Shown here: positions 31,981 to 41,411 of the stretch, one piece after another
How positions within the stretch are numbered: the stretch's first letter is position 1
How the letters are laid out: each line of letters begins with the position of its first letter
From: an uncultured Parvularculaceae bacterium
Lineage (GTDB): Bacteria; Pseudomonadota; Alphaproteobacteria; Caulobacterales; Parvularculaceae
NCBI GenBank assembly: GCA_947259375.1
Contig: CAMYLZ010000025.1
Span: 186,001 to 250,000, forward strand
Direction: 5' to 3'
Length of the DNA: 64,000 nucleotides
Translations under genes and position numbers: made by a program
The notes under the pieces: generated by a model
The model's input: the letters and a program-made list of their open reading frames with translations, nothing else
Database searches by the model: none
What the model was told of the DNA's origin: nothing

Positions 31981-34900
31981 GTGACGGCGCAATTTGTTCA
32001 TCTCCACCTTCATTCGGCCTATTCCCTCGCCGAGGGGGCGATCCGCATCGGCCAGTTGAAGGATTTGTGCCTCGCGGACGCCATGCCGGCGGTCGCCGTC
32101 ACCGACACCAACAACCTGTTTGGCGCGCTTGAAGCCTCCGAAACCTTGTCGGGGGCCGGCATCCAGCCGATTACCGGTTTGCAGCAATCGTTTGACGCCG
32201 GCGATTTCGGGCTGCCTTTGGCGCGCGGCGCGCGCCCGCCGGCGCTGGTGCTGCTCGCCCAGTCTGAGGCCGGTTACAAAAACCTTCTGAAAATCACCAG
32301 CCGGGCGTTTCTGGAATCGCGCTCTGACGATGTCGCCTGCGCCGGCCTCGACTGGCTCGAGGGGGCGAGCGACGGGCTGATCTGCCTCACTGGCGGGTTT
32401 GACGGGCCGATCGACCGCCTGCTGCGCGAGGGGCGGGGCGGCGAGGCGCGCGCCGCGCTTGAAAAGCTTGGCGCGCTGTTTCCGAACCGCCTTTATGTGG
32501 AGGTGCAGCGCCATGATGCGCGCGGCGCGGACAGCATCGAGGCTGAGCTGGTGGATCTTGCTTACGCGCTTGACCTGCCGCTGGTGGCGACGAATGAGCC
32601 GTTCTTTCCGTCAACGGATGATTACGAGGCCCATGACGCGCTGTTGTGCATTGCCGAGGGCGCTTATGTGCACCAGGACGATCGCCGCAAGGTTACGGCC
32701 GATCATTGCTTCAAGACCGCCGGGGAAATGGCGGCGCTGTTTGCGGATTTGCCCGAAGCGATCGACAACACGCTGGAAGTGGCGCGGCGCTGCGCCTTCC
32801 GGCCGCGCTTCCATCCGCCGATCCTGCCGAGTTTCGCCGAGTCGCCTGATGGCGACACCGCGACGGCGGAGGCGAGCGAGCTGGAACGCCAGGCCCGCGA
32901 AGGCCTCAAGGCGCGGCTTGCGGCGGCGCCGCCTTCCGCGCCCGAGGACGATTATTGGGACCGCCTCAAGATCGAGCTCGACATCATCAACCGCATGGGA
33001 TTTCCCGGCTACTTCCTGATCGTTTCGGATTTCATCAAATGGGCGAAGGCCGAGGGCGTGCCGGTGGGGCCGGGGCGCGGTTCGGGCGCCGGTTCGCTGG
33101 TCGCCTGGTCGCTGACCATCACCGATCTCGACCCGCTGCGCTTCGGTCTGCTGTTCGAACGGTTTCTCAACCCCGAACGCGTCTCCATGCCGGACTTCGA
33201 CATCGATTTCTGCCAGGACCGGCGCGACGAGGTGATCCGCTATGTGCAGGAGAAATACGGCCGCGATCGCGTGGCGCAGATCATCACCTTCGGAAAACTT
33301 CAGGCGCGCGCCGTTCTGCGCGATGTCGGCCGTGTGCTGAACATGCCCTTTGGCCAGGTCGACCGGATCTGCAAGCTGGTGCCGAACAACCCGGCCAATC
33401 CGGTGACGCTCGCCGAAGCGCTCGACACCGAACCGCGCCTGCGCGAGGAGCGCGACGGCGATGAGGCGGTCGCGGCGCTAATCGAAAAGGCGCTGAAGCT
33501 CGAAGGGCTGTACCGCCACGCCTCGACCCACGCCGCCGGCGTCGTCATCGGCGATCGCCCGCTGGACGAGCTGGTGCCGCTTTATCGCGATCCGCGTTCC
33601 GACATGCCGGCGACCCAGTTCAACATGAAATGGGTCGAGCCGGCTGGCCTCGTCAAATTCGACTTTCTCGGGCTGAAAACGCTGACGGTGATCGACCGCG
33701 CGGTCATGTTCATCAAACAGCGCGGCATCGATGTCGATATGAGCCAGGTTCCGCTCGACGACGCACCGACCTATGCGATGCTGGGCGAGGGCGCGGCGAC
33801 CGGCGTGTTCCAGCTTGAAAGTACGGGCATGCGCTCAACCCTGCGGGCGATGAAGCCGGACACGCTTGAGGACATTATCGCGCTGGTCTCGCTTTACCGT
33901 CCCGGCCCGATGGAGAACATCCCGACCTATATTGAGCGCAAGCAGGGCAAGCAGGAGCCGGACTATCTGCACCCGCTGCTCGAAGGCGTGCTGAAAGAAA
34001 CCTACGGCGTCATTATCTATCAGGAACAGGTGATGCAGATCGCGCAGATCCTGTCCGGTTACTCGCTCGGCGAGGCGGACCTGCTGCGCCGCGCCATGGG
34101 TAAGAAAAAGAAAGAGGAGATGGACCGGCAGCGCATCCGGTTCGTTGACGGCGCCAAGGAAAAAGGCGTCGATCCGCAAAAGGCCTCGTCGATTTTCGAC
34201 CTGGTGCAGAAATTCGCCGGCTACGGTTTCAACAAGTCGCACGCCGCCGCCTATGCCTATATCGCCTATCAGACCGGCTGGTTGAAAGCCAATTACGGGG
34301 CGGAGTTTCTGGCCGCGTCCATGTCGCTCGACCGGGCGAATACCGACAAGCTGGCGATTTTCCTCAAAGAAGCGCGCCGCACGGAGGTTGAGGTGCTGGC
34401 GCCGCATATCAATCATTCGCAGGCGGATTTTTCGGTCAAGGACGGCGCGATCATCTATGCATTGTCGGCGGTGAAAAATGTCGGCGAGGCGGCGATGGCG
34501 CATATCGCCGAAGAACGCGCGAAAAACGGTCCCTTCGCCGATCTTATGGACTTTGCAGAGCGCGTGGATCTGAAACTCGTCGGCAAGCGCTCGCTCGAAA
34601 ATCTCGCCCGCGCGGGCGCGCTGGACGGGCTTGGCGGGACGCGGGCGCAGGCCTTTGCCGCAGCGGAGCTGTTGATCCGCACATCCGCCGCCATCAATGA
34701 AGAGCGCAATAGCGCGCAAGCCGGCCTTTTTGCGCTCGACAGCGCGCCGGCGCTCGCCAAGCCGAAACTCCCCGTGGTTGAGGAATGGACGCCGCAGGCC
34801 CGGCTCGATGAGGAGCGCGCCGCTGTCGGTTTTTATTTCAGCGGCCATCCGCTCGATGATTATGACAAGGAGCTCAAGCGCCTCAATGTCGTCAGCCATG

Positions 34901-35430
34901 CCGATGCGCTGGTGCGGGCGAAATCGGGCCGCGCGGCGATTCAGATGGCGGGCGTTATTCGCGCTGTGCGCATGCGCCGGTCGAAAAGCGGCAAACCTTT
35001 CGCCTGGGTCGAGCTTTCCGATCAAAGCGGCGAGTTCGAGATCACCATGTTTTCCGAAACGCTGAACGCCTCGCGTGATTTTCTTGAATCCGGCGCCATG
35101 GTGCTGGCCGGGGTGACTGTGGAAGACCGGGATGGCGATGTGCGCTTCACCTGTGAGTCGCTGCGCGGGCTTGATGCCGCGGCGGCTGCGTCGGTCTCGC
35201 AATTGCGCGTGTCGGTGTCGTCGCAATCGGCGCTTGAGGGGCTGAAGCGCCGGCTCGGCTCGGTAAAGCCGGCGAGCGCGCGCGAGGCCGGGTCCGTGGT
35301 CGTCACCATGCGGTTGCCGGAAAGCGGCCGCGAGGTTGAGGTCGCCTTGCCGGGATCAGCCGCTTGCACGCCGGCGATGCGCGGCGCGCTCAAAAGCATC
35401 GACGGCGTCACCGATGTGGAGTTGATATAA
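31981..35430 (+). CDS. dnaE: DNA polymerase III subunit alpha
   Basis: The replicative polymerase, 1149 residues. The N-terminal PHP domain starts QFVHLHLHSAYSLAEGAIRI. The family C polymerase catalytic Asp pair is in MPDFDIDFCQDRRDEVIRYV (DxD), with palm-type VGPGRGSGAGSLVAWSLTIT before it. A HhH/OB region near the end (GVIRAVRMRRSKSGKPFAWV) binds DNA and ssDNA. The length and the beta-binding region fit replicative DnaE1 rather than the damage-inducible DnaE2. The GTG at 31981 gives the conserved start; a TTG at 31957 sits directly against a hairpin and is less likely. Confidence 0.96.
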   Translation: MTAQFVHLHLHSAYSLAEGAIRIGQLKDLCLADAMPAVAVTDTNNLFGALEASETLSGAGIQPITGLQQSFDAGDFGLPLARGARPPALVLLAQSEAGYKNLLKITSRAFLESRSDDVACAGLDWLEGASDGLICLTGGFDGPIDRLLREGRGGEARAALEKLGALFPNRLYVEVQRHDARGADSIEAELVDLAYALDLPLVATNEPFFPSTDDYEAHDALLCIAEGAYVHQDDRRKVTADHCFKTAGEMAALFADLPEAIDNTLEVARRCAFRPRFHPPILPSFAESPDGDTATAEASELERQAREGLKARLAAAPPSAPEDDYWDRLKIELDIINRMGFPGYFLIVSDFIKWAKAEGVPVGPGRGSGAGSLVAWSLTITDLDPLRFGLLFERFLNPERVSMPDFDIDFCQDRRDEVIRYVQEKYGRDRVAQIITFGKLQARAVLRDVGRVLNMPFGQVDRICKLVPNNPANPVTLAEALDTEPRLREERDGDEAVAALIEKALKLEGLYRHASTHAAGVVIGDRPLDELVPLYRDPRSDMPATQFNMKWVEPAGLVKFDFLGLKTLTVIDRAVMFIKQRGIDVDMSQVPLDDAPTYAMLGEGAATGVFQLESTGMRSTLRAMKPDTLEDIIALVSLYRPGPMENIPTYIERKQGKQEPDYLHPLLEGVLKETYGVIIYQEQVMQIAQILSGYSLGEADLLRRAMGKKKKEEMDRQRIRFVDGAKEKGVDPQKASSIFDLVQKFAGYGFNKSHAAAYAYIAYQTGWLKANYGAEFLAASMSLDRANTDKLAIFLKEARRTEVEVLAPHINHSQADFSVKDGAIIYALSAVKNVGEAAMAHIAEERAKNGPFADLMDFAERVDLKLVGKRSLENLARAGALDGLGGTRAQAFAAAELLIRTSAAINEERNSAQAGLFALDSAPALAKPKLPVVEEWTPQARLDEERAAVGFYFSGHPLDDYDKELKRLNVVSHADALVRAKSGRAAIQMAGVIRAVRMRRSKSGKPFAWVELSDQSGEFEITMFSETLNASRDFLESGAMVLAGVTVEDRDGDVRFTCESLRGLDAAAAASVSQLRVSVSSQSALEGLKRRLGSVKPASAREAGSVVVTMRLPESGREVEVALPGSAACTPAMRGALKSIDGVTDVELI

Positions 35431-35446
35431 CCCGGACCGGGCCGGC

Positions 35447-36331
35447 TCACACCTGTTCGCGGATAAAGCTTTTCAATGCATCTGCGAATTCCGGCCGCTT
35501 GAGGCCGAGCGCGATATTCGCTTTCAGCCAGCCGAGCTTGTCGCCGCAATCATGGCTGACGCCGTCATAAACATACGCGAAAAAGGATTGCTGCTTCATC
35601 AGCGCGTCCATCGCGTCGGTGAGTTGAATTTCGCCGCCGGCGCCGCGCGGGGTCGTTTCGAGCAGGCCGAATATCTCCGGCTGGAGAATATAACGGCCGG
35701 TAATGGCGAGATTTGACGGCGCGTCTTCCGGCGCCGGTTTTTCGACCATGCCGGACATTTCGAACAGTGGGCCGTTGACCGCGTCTTTCGGCGCGACGAC
35801 GCCATATTTATTGGTTGCTTCGCGCGGTACTTCTTCGACGGCGATAATATTACCGCCGGACTTTTCATATTCGCCGACCATCTGTTTCAGACAACCCGGA
35901 CCGGCGTCGATGACGACATCGGGCAGGGAAATCGCAAAAGGTTCATCGCCGATAATGTCGCGCGCGCACCAGATGGCATGGCCAAGACCTAGCGGCGCTT
36001 GCTGACGGGTATAGGACATGGCGCCGGCTTTCGGAATGACGCGGCGCACGCTGTCGAGAATGTCGGTCTTGTTTTTGGCTTCGAGGCCCGCTTCCAGCTC
36101 GAACGCATGATCGAAATAGTCGTCGATCGCGCCCTTGCCGCGACCCGTGACCAGCACCACGTGCTCAATGCCGGCCTCGAACGCTTCATTGACGACATAA
36201 TCGATGAGCGGGCGGTCAACCAGCGGCAACAGTTCCTTTGGCGTTGACTTGGTGGCGGGCAGAACGCGGGTGCCATGGCCGGCGACGGGGATGACGACTT
36301 TGCGGACCGGTTTCATTTTGTTTTTATCCAT
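35447..36331 (-). CDS. galU: UTP-glucose-1-phosphate uridylyltransferase
   Basis: Makes UDP-glucose for cell-surface polysaccharides. 294 residues, with the nucleotidyltransferase start VVIPVAGHGTRVLPATKSTP (family GxGTRxLPxTK) followed by KELLPLVDRPLIDYVVNEAF. PLGLGHAIWCARDIIGDEPF and LPDVVID are the sugar-nucleotide binding stretches. The usual GAGLGTR reads AGHGTR here, a mild variation. It converges with dnaE with 16 bp between the stops. Confidence 0.95.
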   Translation of the reverse strand: MDKNKMKPVRKVVIPVAGHGTRVLPATKSTPKELLPLVDRPLIDYVVNEAFEAGIEHVVLVTGRGKGAIDDYFDHAFELEAGLEAKNKTDILDSVRRVIPKAGAMSYTRQQAPLGLGHAIWCARDIIGDEPFAISLPDVVIDAGPGCLKQMVGEYEKSGGNIIAVEEVPREATNKYGVVAPKDAVNGPLFEMSGMVEKPAPEDAPSNLAITGRYILQPEIFGLLETTPRGAGGEIQLTDAMDALMKQQSFFAYVYDGVSHDCGDKLGWLKANIALGLKRPEFADALKSFIREQV

Positions 36332-36588
36332 TCGTGATCGGGCGTCAGTAAACAGGCGTTAAGGATTGGCGCGGCCGGCAATCATTTGGACACGCTTTGG
36401 TCTTATCCTCACTCCCGGCGCCAAGATCAACCGCGGCCAGCGGCGCAAAAGGCGGCCGGCCGCGCGTTTACCCAGGGATCGCCGCATTGGCGCCAAATGG
36501 CGCTGCTTTGCTTGATGATGCACAAAACGGCATTGATGTGTTAACGAATAGGGGCCGGCGCCGTACCGGCGGTTAGTATGAGCGAGAG

Positions 36589-37413
36589 ATGAGCGACGAA
36601 GGCGAACATAACACCCAGGATCAGGCTGAAGACGGGGCGGGGCTGAAAGCCGACACGCCGCTGATCCAGCCGAAAAAGCAGAGTTTTCTGTCCAATGTCT
36701 GGTCGAACTTCCTCGCCGGCGTGGTGGTGGTGGCGCCGATCGGCATCACGGTATGGCTGTTTTATCTGTTGGTGAGCGGGCCGATGGCGCGGCTCGATGC
36801 GTTCGTCAAACGCAGCCTGCCGGTCAGCGCGGAATTGCGCGAGCAGGTGCTGCAAGTGTTGCCGGGGGTCGGCGTGCTGGTGGCGATTGTTGCGCTGGTG
36901 TTGTTGGGTGCGTTTGCGAAAAACTTCATCGGCCGCTCGTTTATTCGCGCAGGCGAACGGTTTTTTGAATCGATCCCGATCATTCGCAATGTATTCGGCT
37001 TTTTCAAAAACGTATTCGAGACCGCGCTGCGCCAGTCCGACCGTTCCTTCAAGGAAGTGGCGCTGGTGGAATATCCGCGCAAGGGCGCCTGGGTGATGGC
37101 GTTTGTCGTTGGCGAAACGAAAGGCGAGGTGCGCGCCAAGCTCGACGATATGGGCGATGCGCTAACGTCGATCTTTATCCCGACAGTGCCGAATCCGACC
37201 TCTGGGTTTTTGCTGTTTGTTCCGCGTGCGGATTTACGCATGCTTGAAATGACGGTCGAAGAGGCAGCAAAAGTGGTCTTTTCACTTGGCCTTGTGGTGC
37301 CGGAATATGTGGACGGGGCGGAAGCCGTACGCAAGCTCGAAGAGCTGGCTGGCGAGGCGTCGGGCGGCAAACCGCCGCTGCGCAAGCGCCTGTTCAAATC
37401 CTGGAAGGCCTAG
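36589..37413 (+). CDS. DUF502 family membrane protein
   Basis: A 274-residue inner-membrane protein with two transmembrane helices: FLAGVVVVAPIGITVWLFYL at about 44-64 and VGVLVAIVALVLLGAFAKNF at about 94-114. The DUF502 signatures IPIIRNVFGFFKNVFETALR and TVPNPTSGFLLFVPRADLRM follow. The function is unknown; the family is widespread and often near recG in alphaproteobacteria, as here. Its stop TAG shares the palindrome CTAG (37410-37413) with the stop of convergent recG. The 257 bp upstream carry a small palindrome TTGGCGCCAA and one TTAACG motif. Confidence 0.85.
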   Translation: MSDEGEHNTQDQAEDGAGLKADTPLIQPKKQSFLSNVWSNFLAGVVVVAPIGITVWLFYLLVSGPMARLDAFVKRSLPVSAELREQVLQVLPGVGVLVAIVALVLLGAFAKNFIGRSFIRAGERFFESIPIIRNVFGFFKNVFETALRQSDRSFKEVALVEYPRKGAWVMAFVVGETKGEVRAKLDDMGDALTSIFIPTVPNPTSGFLLFVPRADLRMLEMTVEEAAKVVFSLGLVVPEYVDGAEAVRKLEELAGEASGGKPPLRKRLFKSWKA

Positions 37414-39497
37414 CCGGCGCTGAGCAGCTTTGCCGCATCATCGCGGCTGAAGAGATAGAGCAGCGTTTTCAACGCTTCGCCGCGCGGGGATTTGAGTTCT
37501 GCATCCCGTTCGAGGATCAGTTTTGCGTCATCGCGCGCGGCGGCCAGCAATTCGCCGTGAACGGCGATGTCGGCGAGGCGAAAGCGCGGAAAACCGGATT
37601 GCGCCGCGCCCAACACATCGCCAGCGCCGCGCAGCCGCAAATCTTCCTCTGCGATGACAAAGCCGTCTTCCGTATCACGCAAAACTTTAAGGCGCGCGGT
37701 CGCGGTCTCGCCCAGCGGGGGCTTGTATAAAAGGATACAGCTCGATTTTTTGTCGCCGCGGCCGACCCGGCCGCGCAATTGATGAAGCTGCGCCAGTCCG
37801 AAACGCTCCGCATGTTCGATGATCATGATCGTCGCATTTGGCGCGTTGACGCCCACTTCGATCACGGTCGTGGCGATCAGCACCGCCAGCTCGCCGCGAT
37901 AAAACCGCTCCATCACCGCGTCTTTCTCCGGTCCTGACATGCGCCCATGGACAAGGCCGACGCGCTCGCCGCCGATCGCCGCCTTTAGGCTTTCAAACCG
38001 CTCTTCCGCCGCAGTCAGGTCAAGCAATTCGGATTCTTCGACCAGCGGGCACACCCAGTACGCCTGTTCGCCCTTCGCCGCCGCGCGGTTCAGGCCGGCG
38101 ATGATTTCATCAATGCGGCTCATCGGCACGGTGCGGGTGTCGACCGGTTTGCGGCCCGGCGGTTTTTCGGTGATGCGGCTGTGGTCCATGTCGCCATAAG
38201 CGGTAAGCGATAGCGTGCGCGGGATTGGCGTCGCCGTCATCACCAGAAGATCCGGCTTCGGACCTTTTTGGGTGAGGGCGATACGCTGACGCACGCCAAA
38301 GCGATGTTGTTCGTCGATCACCACCAGCGCGAGATTGCGGAAGGCGACCTCTTCCTGGAACAGCGCATGGGTGCCGATCAAGATATCGATCTCCCCGGCG
38401 CCAAGCCGCGCGAGTTTTTCCGCCCGCGCGGCGCTCTTGTCGCGGCCGGTGAGGATTTCCATGGATATGCCGGCGGCCGCGGCGAGAGGAGCCAGCGTTT
38501 CAAGATGCTGGCGCGCCAGAATTTCGGTCGGCGCCATCAACGCCGCCTGGGCGCTGGTTTCAACCGCGGCCAGCATGGCGAATAATGCAACGATGGTCTT
38601 GCCGGAGCCGACATCGCCCTGCAACAGGCGCACCATGCGTTCGGGCGCGCGCATATCAGCAAAGACGTCGCCAAGCGCATCTTTCTGGGCGTCGGTCAGG
38701 GAAAAGGGCAACGCCTTTTTTGCTTTCGCCAGCAATCGTCCGTCGCCATTGATCGCGCGGCCGCGAGATTTGATGCGCGCCTTACGGATCAGCATCAACG
38801 CCAATTGGTTGGCGAGCAATTCGTCATAGGCAAGGCGCTGACGGTCCGGCGAGAGCAATGACAGCGCCGATTGATCGCGCGGGCCATGCAGCGCTTGCAT
38901 CGCGGTTTTCCAGCCGGACCATCCGCGCGCCTTCAACCAGCTTTCATCCTGCCATTCGGCGAGGTCGGGTGCGCGGGCAACCGCTTGCGCCGCCGCCTTG
39001 CGCATCACCGCAGCGGAAAGACCCGCGGTGAGCGGGTAGACCGGTTCGAATTCCGGCATGTCGCCAGGCTTGTCCGGATCGGCAATATAATCCGGATGCG
39101 CCATTTGCCGGGCGCCGTTGAAATCCTCGATCTTGCCGGACACCAGCCGGCGCGCGCCTTCCGGCAGGGTTTTCTTAAGGTAATCCGCGCGTGCGTGAAA
39201 AAACACCAGGGTGACGTAGCCGGTCTCATCGGAACAGATGACCTTGTAAGGCAGGCGCCGGCCTTTGGGCGGCGCATCGTGGCGATCCACCGTGATGTCA
39301 AGGGTGAGAATCCGGCCCATCGGCGCGTCTGCGATTTTCGGCCGGAATGAGCGGTCGACGAGTCCGGCCGGCGCGGTTAGCAACAAATCGACAATGCGCG
39401 GGCCGGCGGCGCGGGCGATCAGCGCGGCGATTTTCGGGCCGACGCCGGCGAGCACGGTGACATCGGCAAACAGGGGATTGAGGATCGCAGGGCGCAT
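37410..39497 (-). CDS. recG: ATP-dependent DNA helicase RecG
   Basis: Remodels stalled replication forks and Holliday junctions. The N-terminal OB/wedge part starts MRPAILNPLFADVTVLAGVG. The helicase motifs are RLLQGDVGSGKTIVALFAML (I), MAPTEILARQHLETLAPLAA (Ia), VVIDEQHRFGVRQR (II), MTATPIPRTLSLTAYGDMDH (III) and IIEHAERFGLAQLHQLRGRV (VI). 695 residues is standard. The ATG at 39497 matches family starts; in-frame upstream codons to 39542 are possible. It overlaps the DUF502 stop by CTAG. Confidence 0.95.
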   Translation of the reverse strand: MRPAILNPLFADVTVLAGVGPKIAALIARAAGPRIVDLLLTAPAGLVDRSFRPKIADAPMGRILTLDITVDRHDAPPKGRRLPYKVICSDETGYVTLVFFHARADYLKKTLPEGARRLVSGKIEDFNGARQMAHPDYIADPDKPGDMPEFEPVYPLTAGLSAAVMRKAAAQAVARAPDLAEWQDESWLKARGWSGWKTAMQALHGPRDQSALSLLSPDRQRLAYDELLANQLALMLIRKARIKSRGRAINGDGRLLAKAKKALPFSLTDAQKDALGDVFADMRAPERMVRLLQGDVGSGKTIVALFAMLAAVETSAQAALMAPTEILARQHLETLAPLAAAAGISMEILTGRDKSAARAEKLARLGAGEIDILIGTHALFQEEVAFRNLALVVIDEQHRFGVRQRIALTQKGPKPDLLVMTATPIPRTLSLTAYGDMDHSRITEKPPGRKPVDTRTVPMSRIDEIIAGLNRAAAKGEQAYWVCPLVEESELLDLTAAEERFESLKAAIGGERVGLVHGRMSGPEKDAVMERFYRGELAVLIATTVIEVGVNAPNATIMIIEHAERFGLAQLHQLRGRVGRGDKKSSCILLYKPPLGETATARLKVLRDTEDGFVIAEEDLRLRGAGDVLGAAQSGFPRFRLADIAVHGELLAAARDDAKLILERDAELKSPRGEALKTLLYLFSRDDAAKLLSAG

Positions 39498-39588
39498 AAG
39501 CGACTGCATAGCGCTGTTCACAGGGGTTTTCCATTTCTCCATTGCCTATAAAAGACAAGGATGAGGCGCCCATTATGGTGAGAGTTCG

Positions 39589-39630
39589 ATGTTGAGGTCG
39601 TCATGTTGAGATTGTCATGTTGAGATCGTT
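39589..39630. repeat. Three 14-bp tandem repeats including a start codon
   Basis: ATGTTGAGGTCGTC, ATGTTGAGATTGTC and ATGTTGAGATCGTT follow each other at 39589, 39603 and 39617. The third contains the ATG of the membrane protein gene. The unit length (14) is not a multiple of 3. The first two ATGs open tiny frames that end in TGA within the next repeat. Confidence 0.85.
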
Positions 39631-40009
39631 GGCCGCCGCCATCATTGCAGTGATTGTCGGCCTGACGGCCGCGAAACTGGTCGAGGCGCTCGGCGCGGGC
39701 CTTGCAGGCGCGGCGCCGGCGCAAGCGGCTTATGCGGGCATCCTTGCCGCGAGCTGGTTTGCGGGCGCATTCATCGCAGGCGTTGTCGCGCTGCTGATCG
39801 CGCGGCGCTGGGCGCCGGTTGGGATGATCGCCTCGAGCGCGATTTTTCTTTCCGCCTTCGCAGCGCTCATCTCCGCGCCGCTCGCCTGGATCGCCTGGCC
39901 GGCTTCGGTGCTGGCGACCGCGCTTGGCGGGCTCGCCGCGATCAAGGCGACAGGCGCGCGTTTTGCGCCGCCGCAGCCCGCCGCAAAGGAAGGTTTTTTG
40001 GATGGGTGA
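39617..40009 (+). CDS. Four-helix membrane protein, hypothetical
   Basis: A 130-residue, strongly hydrophobic protein with four predicted helices: LAAAIIAVIVGLTAAKLVEA, AGILAASWFAGAFIAGVVAL, VGMIASSAIFLSAFAALISA and AWIAWPASVLATALGGLAAI. No family was recognised. The ATG lies in the third of three 14-bp tandem repeats and has no good Shine-Dalgarno sequence, only GAG of the previous repeat. It overlaps the NUDIX gene start by 8 nt, so it is probably co-translated with it. It could be a small transporter-like or scaffold protein. Confidence 0.65.
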   Translation: MLRSLAAAIIAVIVGLTAAKLVEALGAGLAGAAPAQAAYAGILAASWFAGAFIAGVVALLIARRWAPVGMIASSAIFLSAFAALISAPLAWIAWPASVLATALGGLAAIKATGARFAPPQPAAKEGFLDG

Positions 40010-40781
40010 CGGTTACATCCCGGCGTCGACGGTTTTGCTGCTGCGCGACTCCCCGGCGCTTGAGGTGCTAATGGTCGAGCGCCATGCGGATATCGCTTTT
40101 GCCGGCGGCGCCATGGTGTTTCCCGGCGGGCGGCTGGAGCAGAGCGACAAGGATGCTGCGTGGACGGAGCATTGCGACGGGCTCGGCGCCGTGCCGGCCG
40201 AAGAGCTGGGCTTTCGCATCGCCGCCATCCGCGAGGCGTTTGAAGAGGCGGGCGTATTGCTTGCGCGCCGCGACGGCGCATTGCTGGGCGATGAAGCGGG
40301 CGACTATGACGGGTTGCGCAAGGAGATCGAGGCCGAGGACCGGAAATTTATCGACTTCATTCGCGCGGAAAAGCTCAAGCTGGCGCTCGATCAGTTGCGG
40401 CTTTTTGCAAGATGGCGCCCGCCGCTCGCCGCCACCCATAAACGCTTTGATACGCGCTTTTTCGCCGCCAAAGCGCCCTTGCGTCAGAAGGCGCGCGCGG
40501 ACGGGTCGGAAGCAACGGACCTTGTCTGGACGACGCCGGCGGATGTGCTGGCCGACCGCGAGGCCGGCAAGCGCAAGATGATCTTTCCGACCTCACGCAA
40601 TGTCGAGCTGCTCGGCGTTAGCGCCTCGTCGGCGGAGGCGTTGCAGTTCGCTGAAACACGCGCGATCCGACCGGTCACCCCGGAAGTCGTCAGGCGCGAC
40701 GGCGTTGCCTATCTCACCATACCTGAGGATCTCGGCTACCCGGTGACCGAGGAACTCTTGGAAACCGCATTCAGGATTTGA
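40002..40781 (+). CDS. NUDIX hydrolase (NUDT19-like)
   Basis: A 259-residue cytosolic hydrolase. The entry strand is ASTVLLLRDSPALEVLMVER, then GGAMVFPGGRLEQSDKDAAW. The NUDIX box core is FRIAAIREAFEEAGVLLARR, giving RExxEEAG, with an insertion after the FPGG motif as in long NUDT19-type enzymes that can cleave CoA derivatives. The substrate is not certain. GGAAGG precedes the ATG at 40002, inside the end of the membrane protein gene. Confidence 0.85.
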   Translation: MGDGYIPASTVLLLRDSPALEVLMVERHADIAFAGGAMVFPGGRLEQSDKDAAWTEHCDGLGAVPAEELGFRIAAIREAFEEAGVLLARRDGALLGDEAGDYDGLRKEIEAEDRKFIDFIRAEKLKLALDQLRLFARWRPPLAATHKRFDTRFFAAKAPLRQKARADGSEATDLVWTTPADVLADREAGKRKMIFPTSRNVELLGVSASSAEALQFAETRAIRPVTPEVVRRDGVAYLTIPEDLGYPVTEELLETAFRI

Positions 40782-40794
40782 GGCGCGGGGCAGG

Positions 40795-41403
40795 CTAAAA
40801 TCTGTGCGTGCGCCACTTGTCGACCGCCCGCCGCGTATATTCCAGCGCCGCCGCGTCATAAAGCGCGTGGGTCACGATCGGGGCCAGAAGGTTTTCGGTC
40901 AGCACGAAAAGCACGCCCAGATAGACGCCCACGAGACCGGCAATGAGCGCGTAAAGAATTGTGCGCATATGCAAGGCCGCAAAGATCAGATTTGCCACGA
41001 TGATGGCGATGAATGCCGGCGCATATCCATCGATCCAGGTCTGCAACACGCCGCGAAATACAATCTCTTCCGAAACACCCGCCGCGATCGCCATTAATGC
41101 GATGCGCGCAGGGGTGAAGGAAAACCCGATCTCGGCGAAAAACTTGATCTGCGAACGGCGGAACGCTGCGAGATGTTCCAGCGTCGTGTTGGAAAACCAC
41201 CACAGGAAAATCACCAGCGGCAAGGTGGCGATCACGCCGATCAGGAACGCGTTCGGGTCCGGGCTGAATTGCGCCATGAGCGGCGTGCCAAGCACGAAGC
41301 TTAAAATGACGCCGCCAACGCCCAGCAAAACCGTACCGCCCAATACGAGCAGGAACGCGTTTGATTCTGACGCCGGCGGCGGAGGGGAGGAGTGGTTTTT
41401 CAC
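40795..41403 (-). CDS. CPBP (Abi) family intramembrane metalloprotease
   Basis: A 202-residue inner-membrane protein with about six helices. Motif 1 is GVSEEIVFRGVLQTWID (EExxxR) at about residue 108, motif 2 NLIFAALHMRTILYAL (FxxxH), and motif 3 a late APIVTHALYDAAALEY (HxxxD). These are the zinc-type catalytic positions of CAAX-protease/bacteriocin-processing proteins. The substrate is unknown. It ends 9 nt before the HerA-like gene stop region on the same strand and starts after it, so it is likely the downstream partner in one transcript. Confidence 0.88.
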   Translation of the reverse strand: MKNHSSPPPPASESNAFLLVLGGTVLLGVGGVILSFVLGTPLMAQFSPDPNAFLIGVIATLPLVIFLWWFSNTTLEHLAAFRRSQIKFFAEIGFSFTPARIALMAIAAGVSEEIVFRGVLQTWIDGYAPAFIAIIVANLIFAALHMRTILYALIAGLVGVYLGVLFVLTENLLAPIVTHALYDAAALEYTRRAVDKWRTHRF

Positions 41404-41411
41404 GAGATCGT

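Noticed and set aside
33835-35226. 463-codon minus-strand open frame inside dnaE
   Set aside because: Antisense to the polymerase core; composition is not protein-like.
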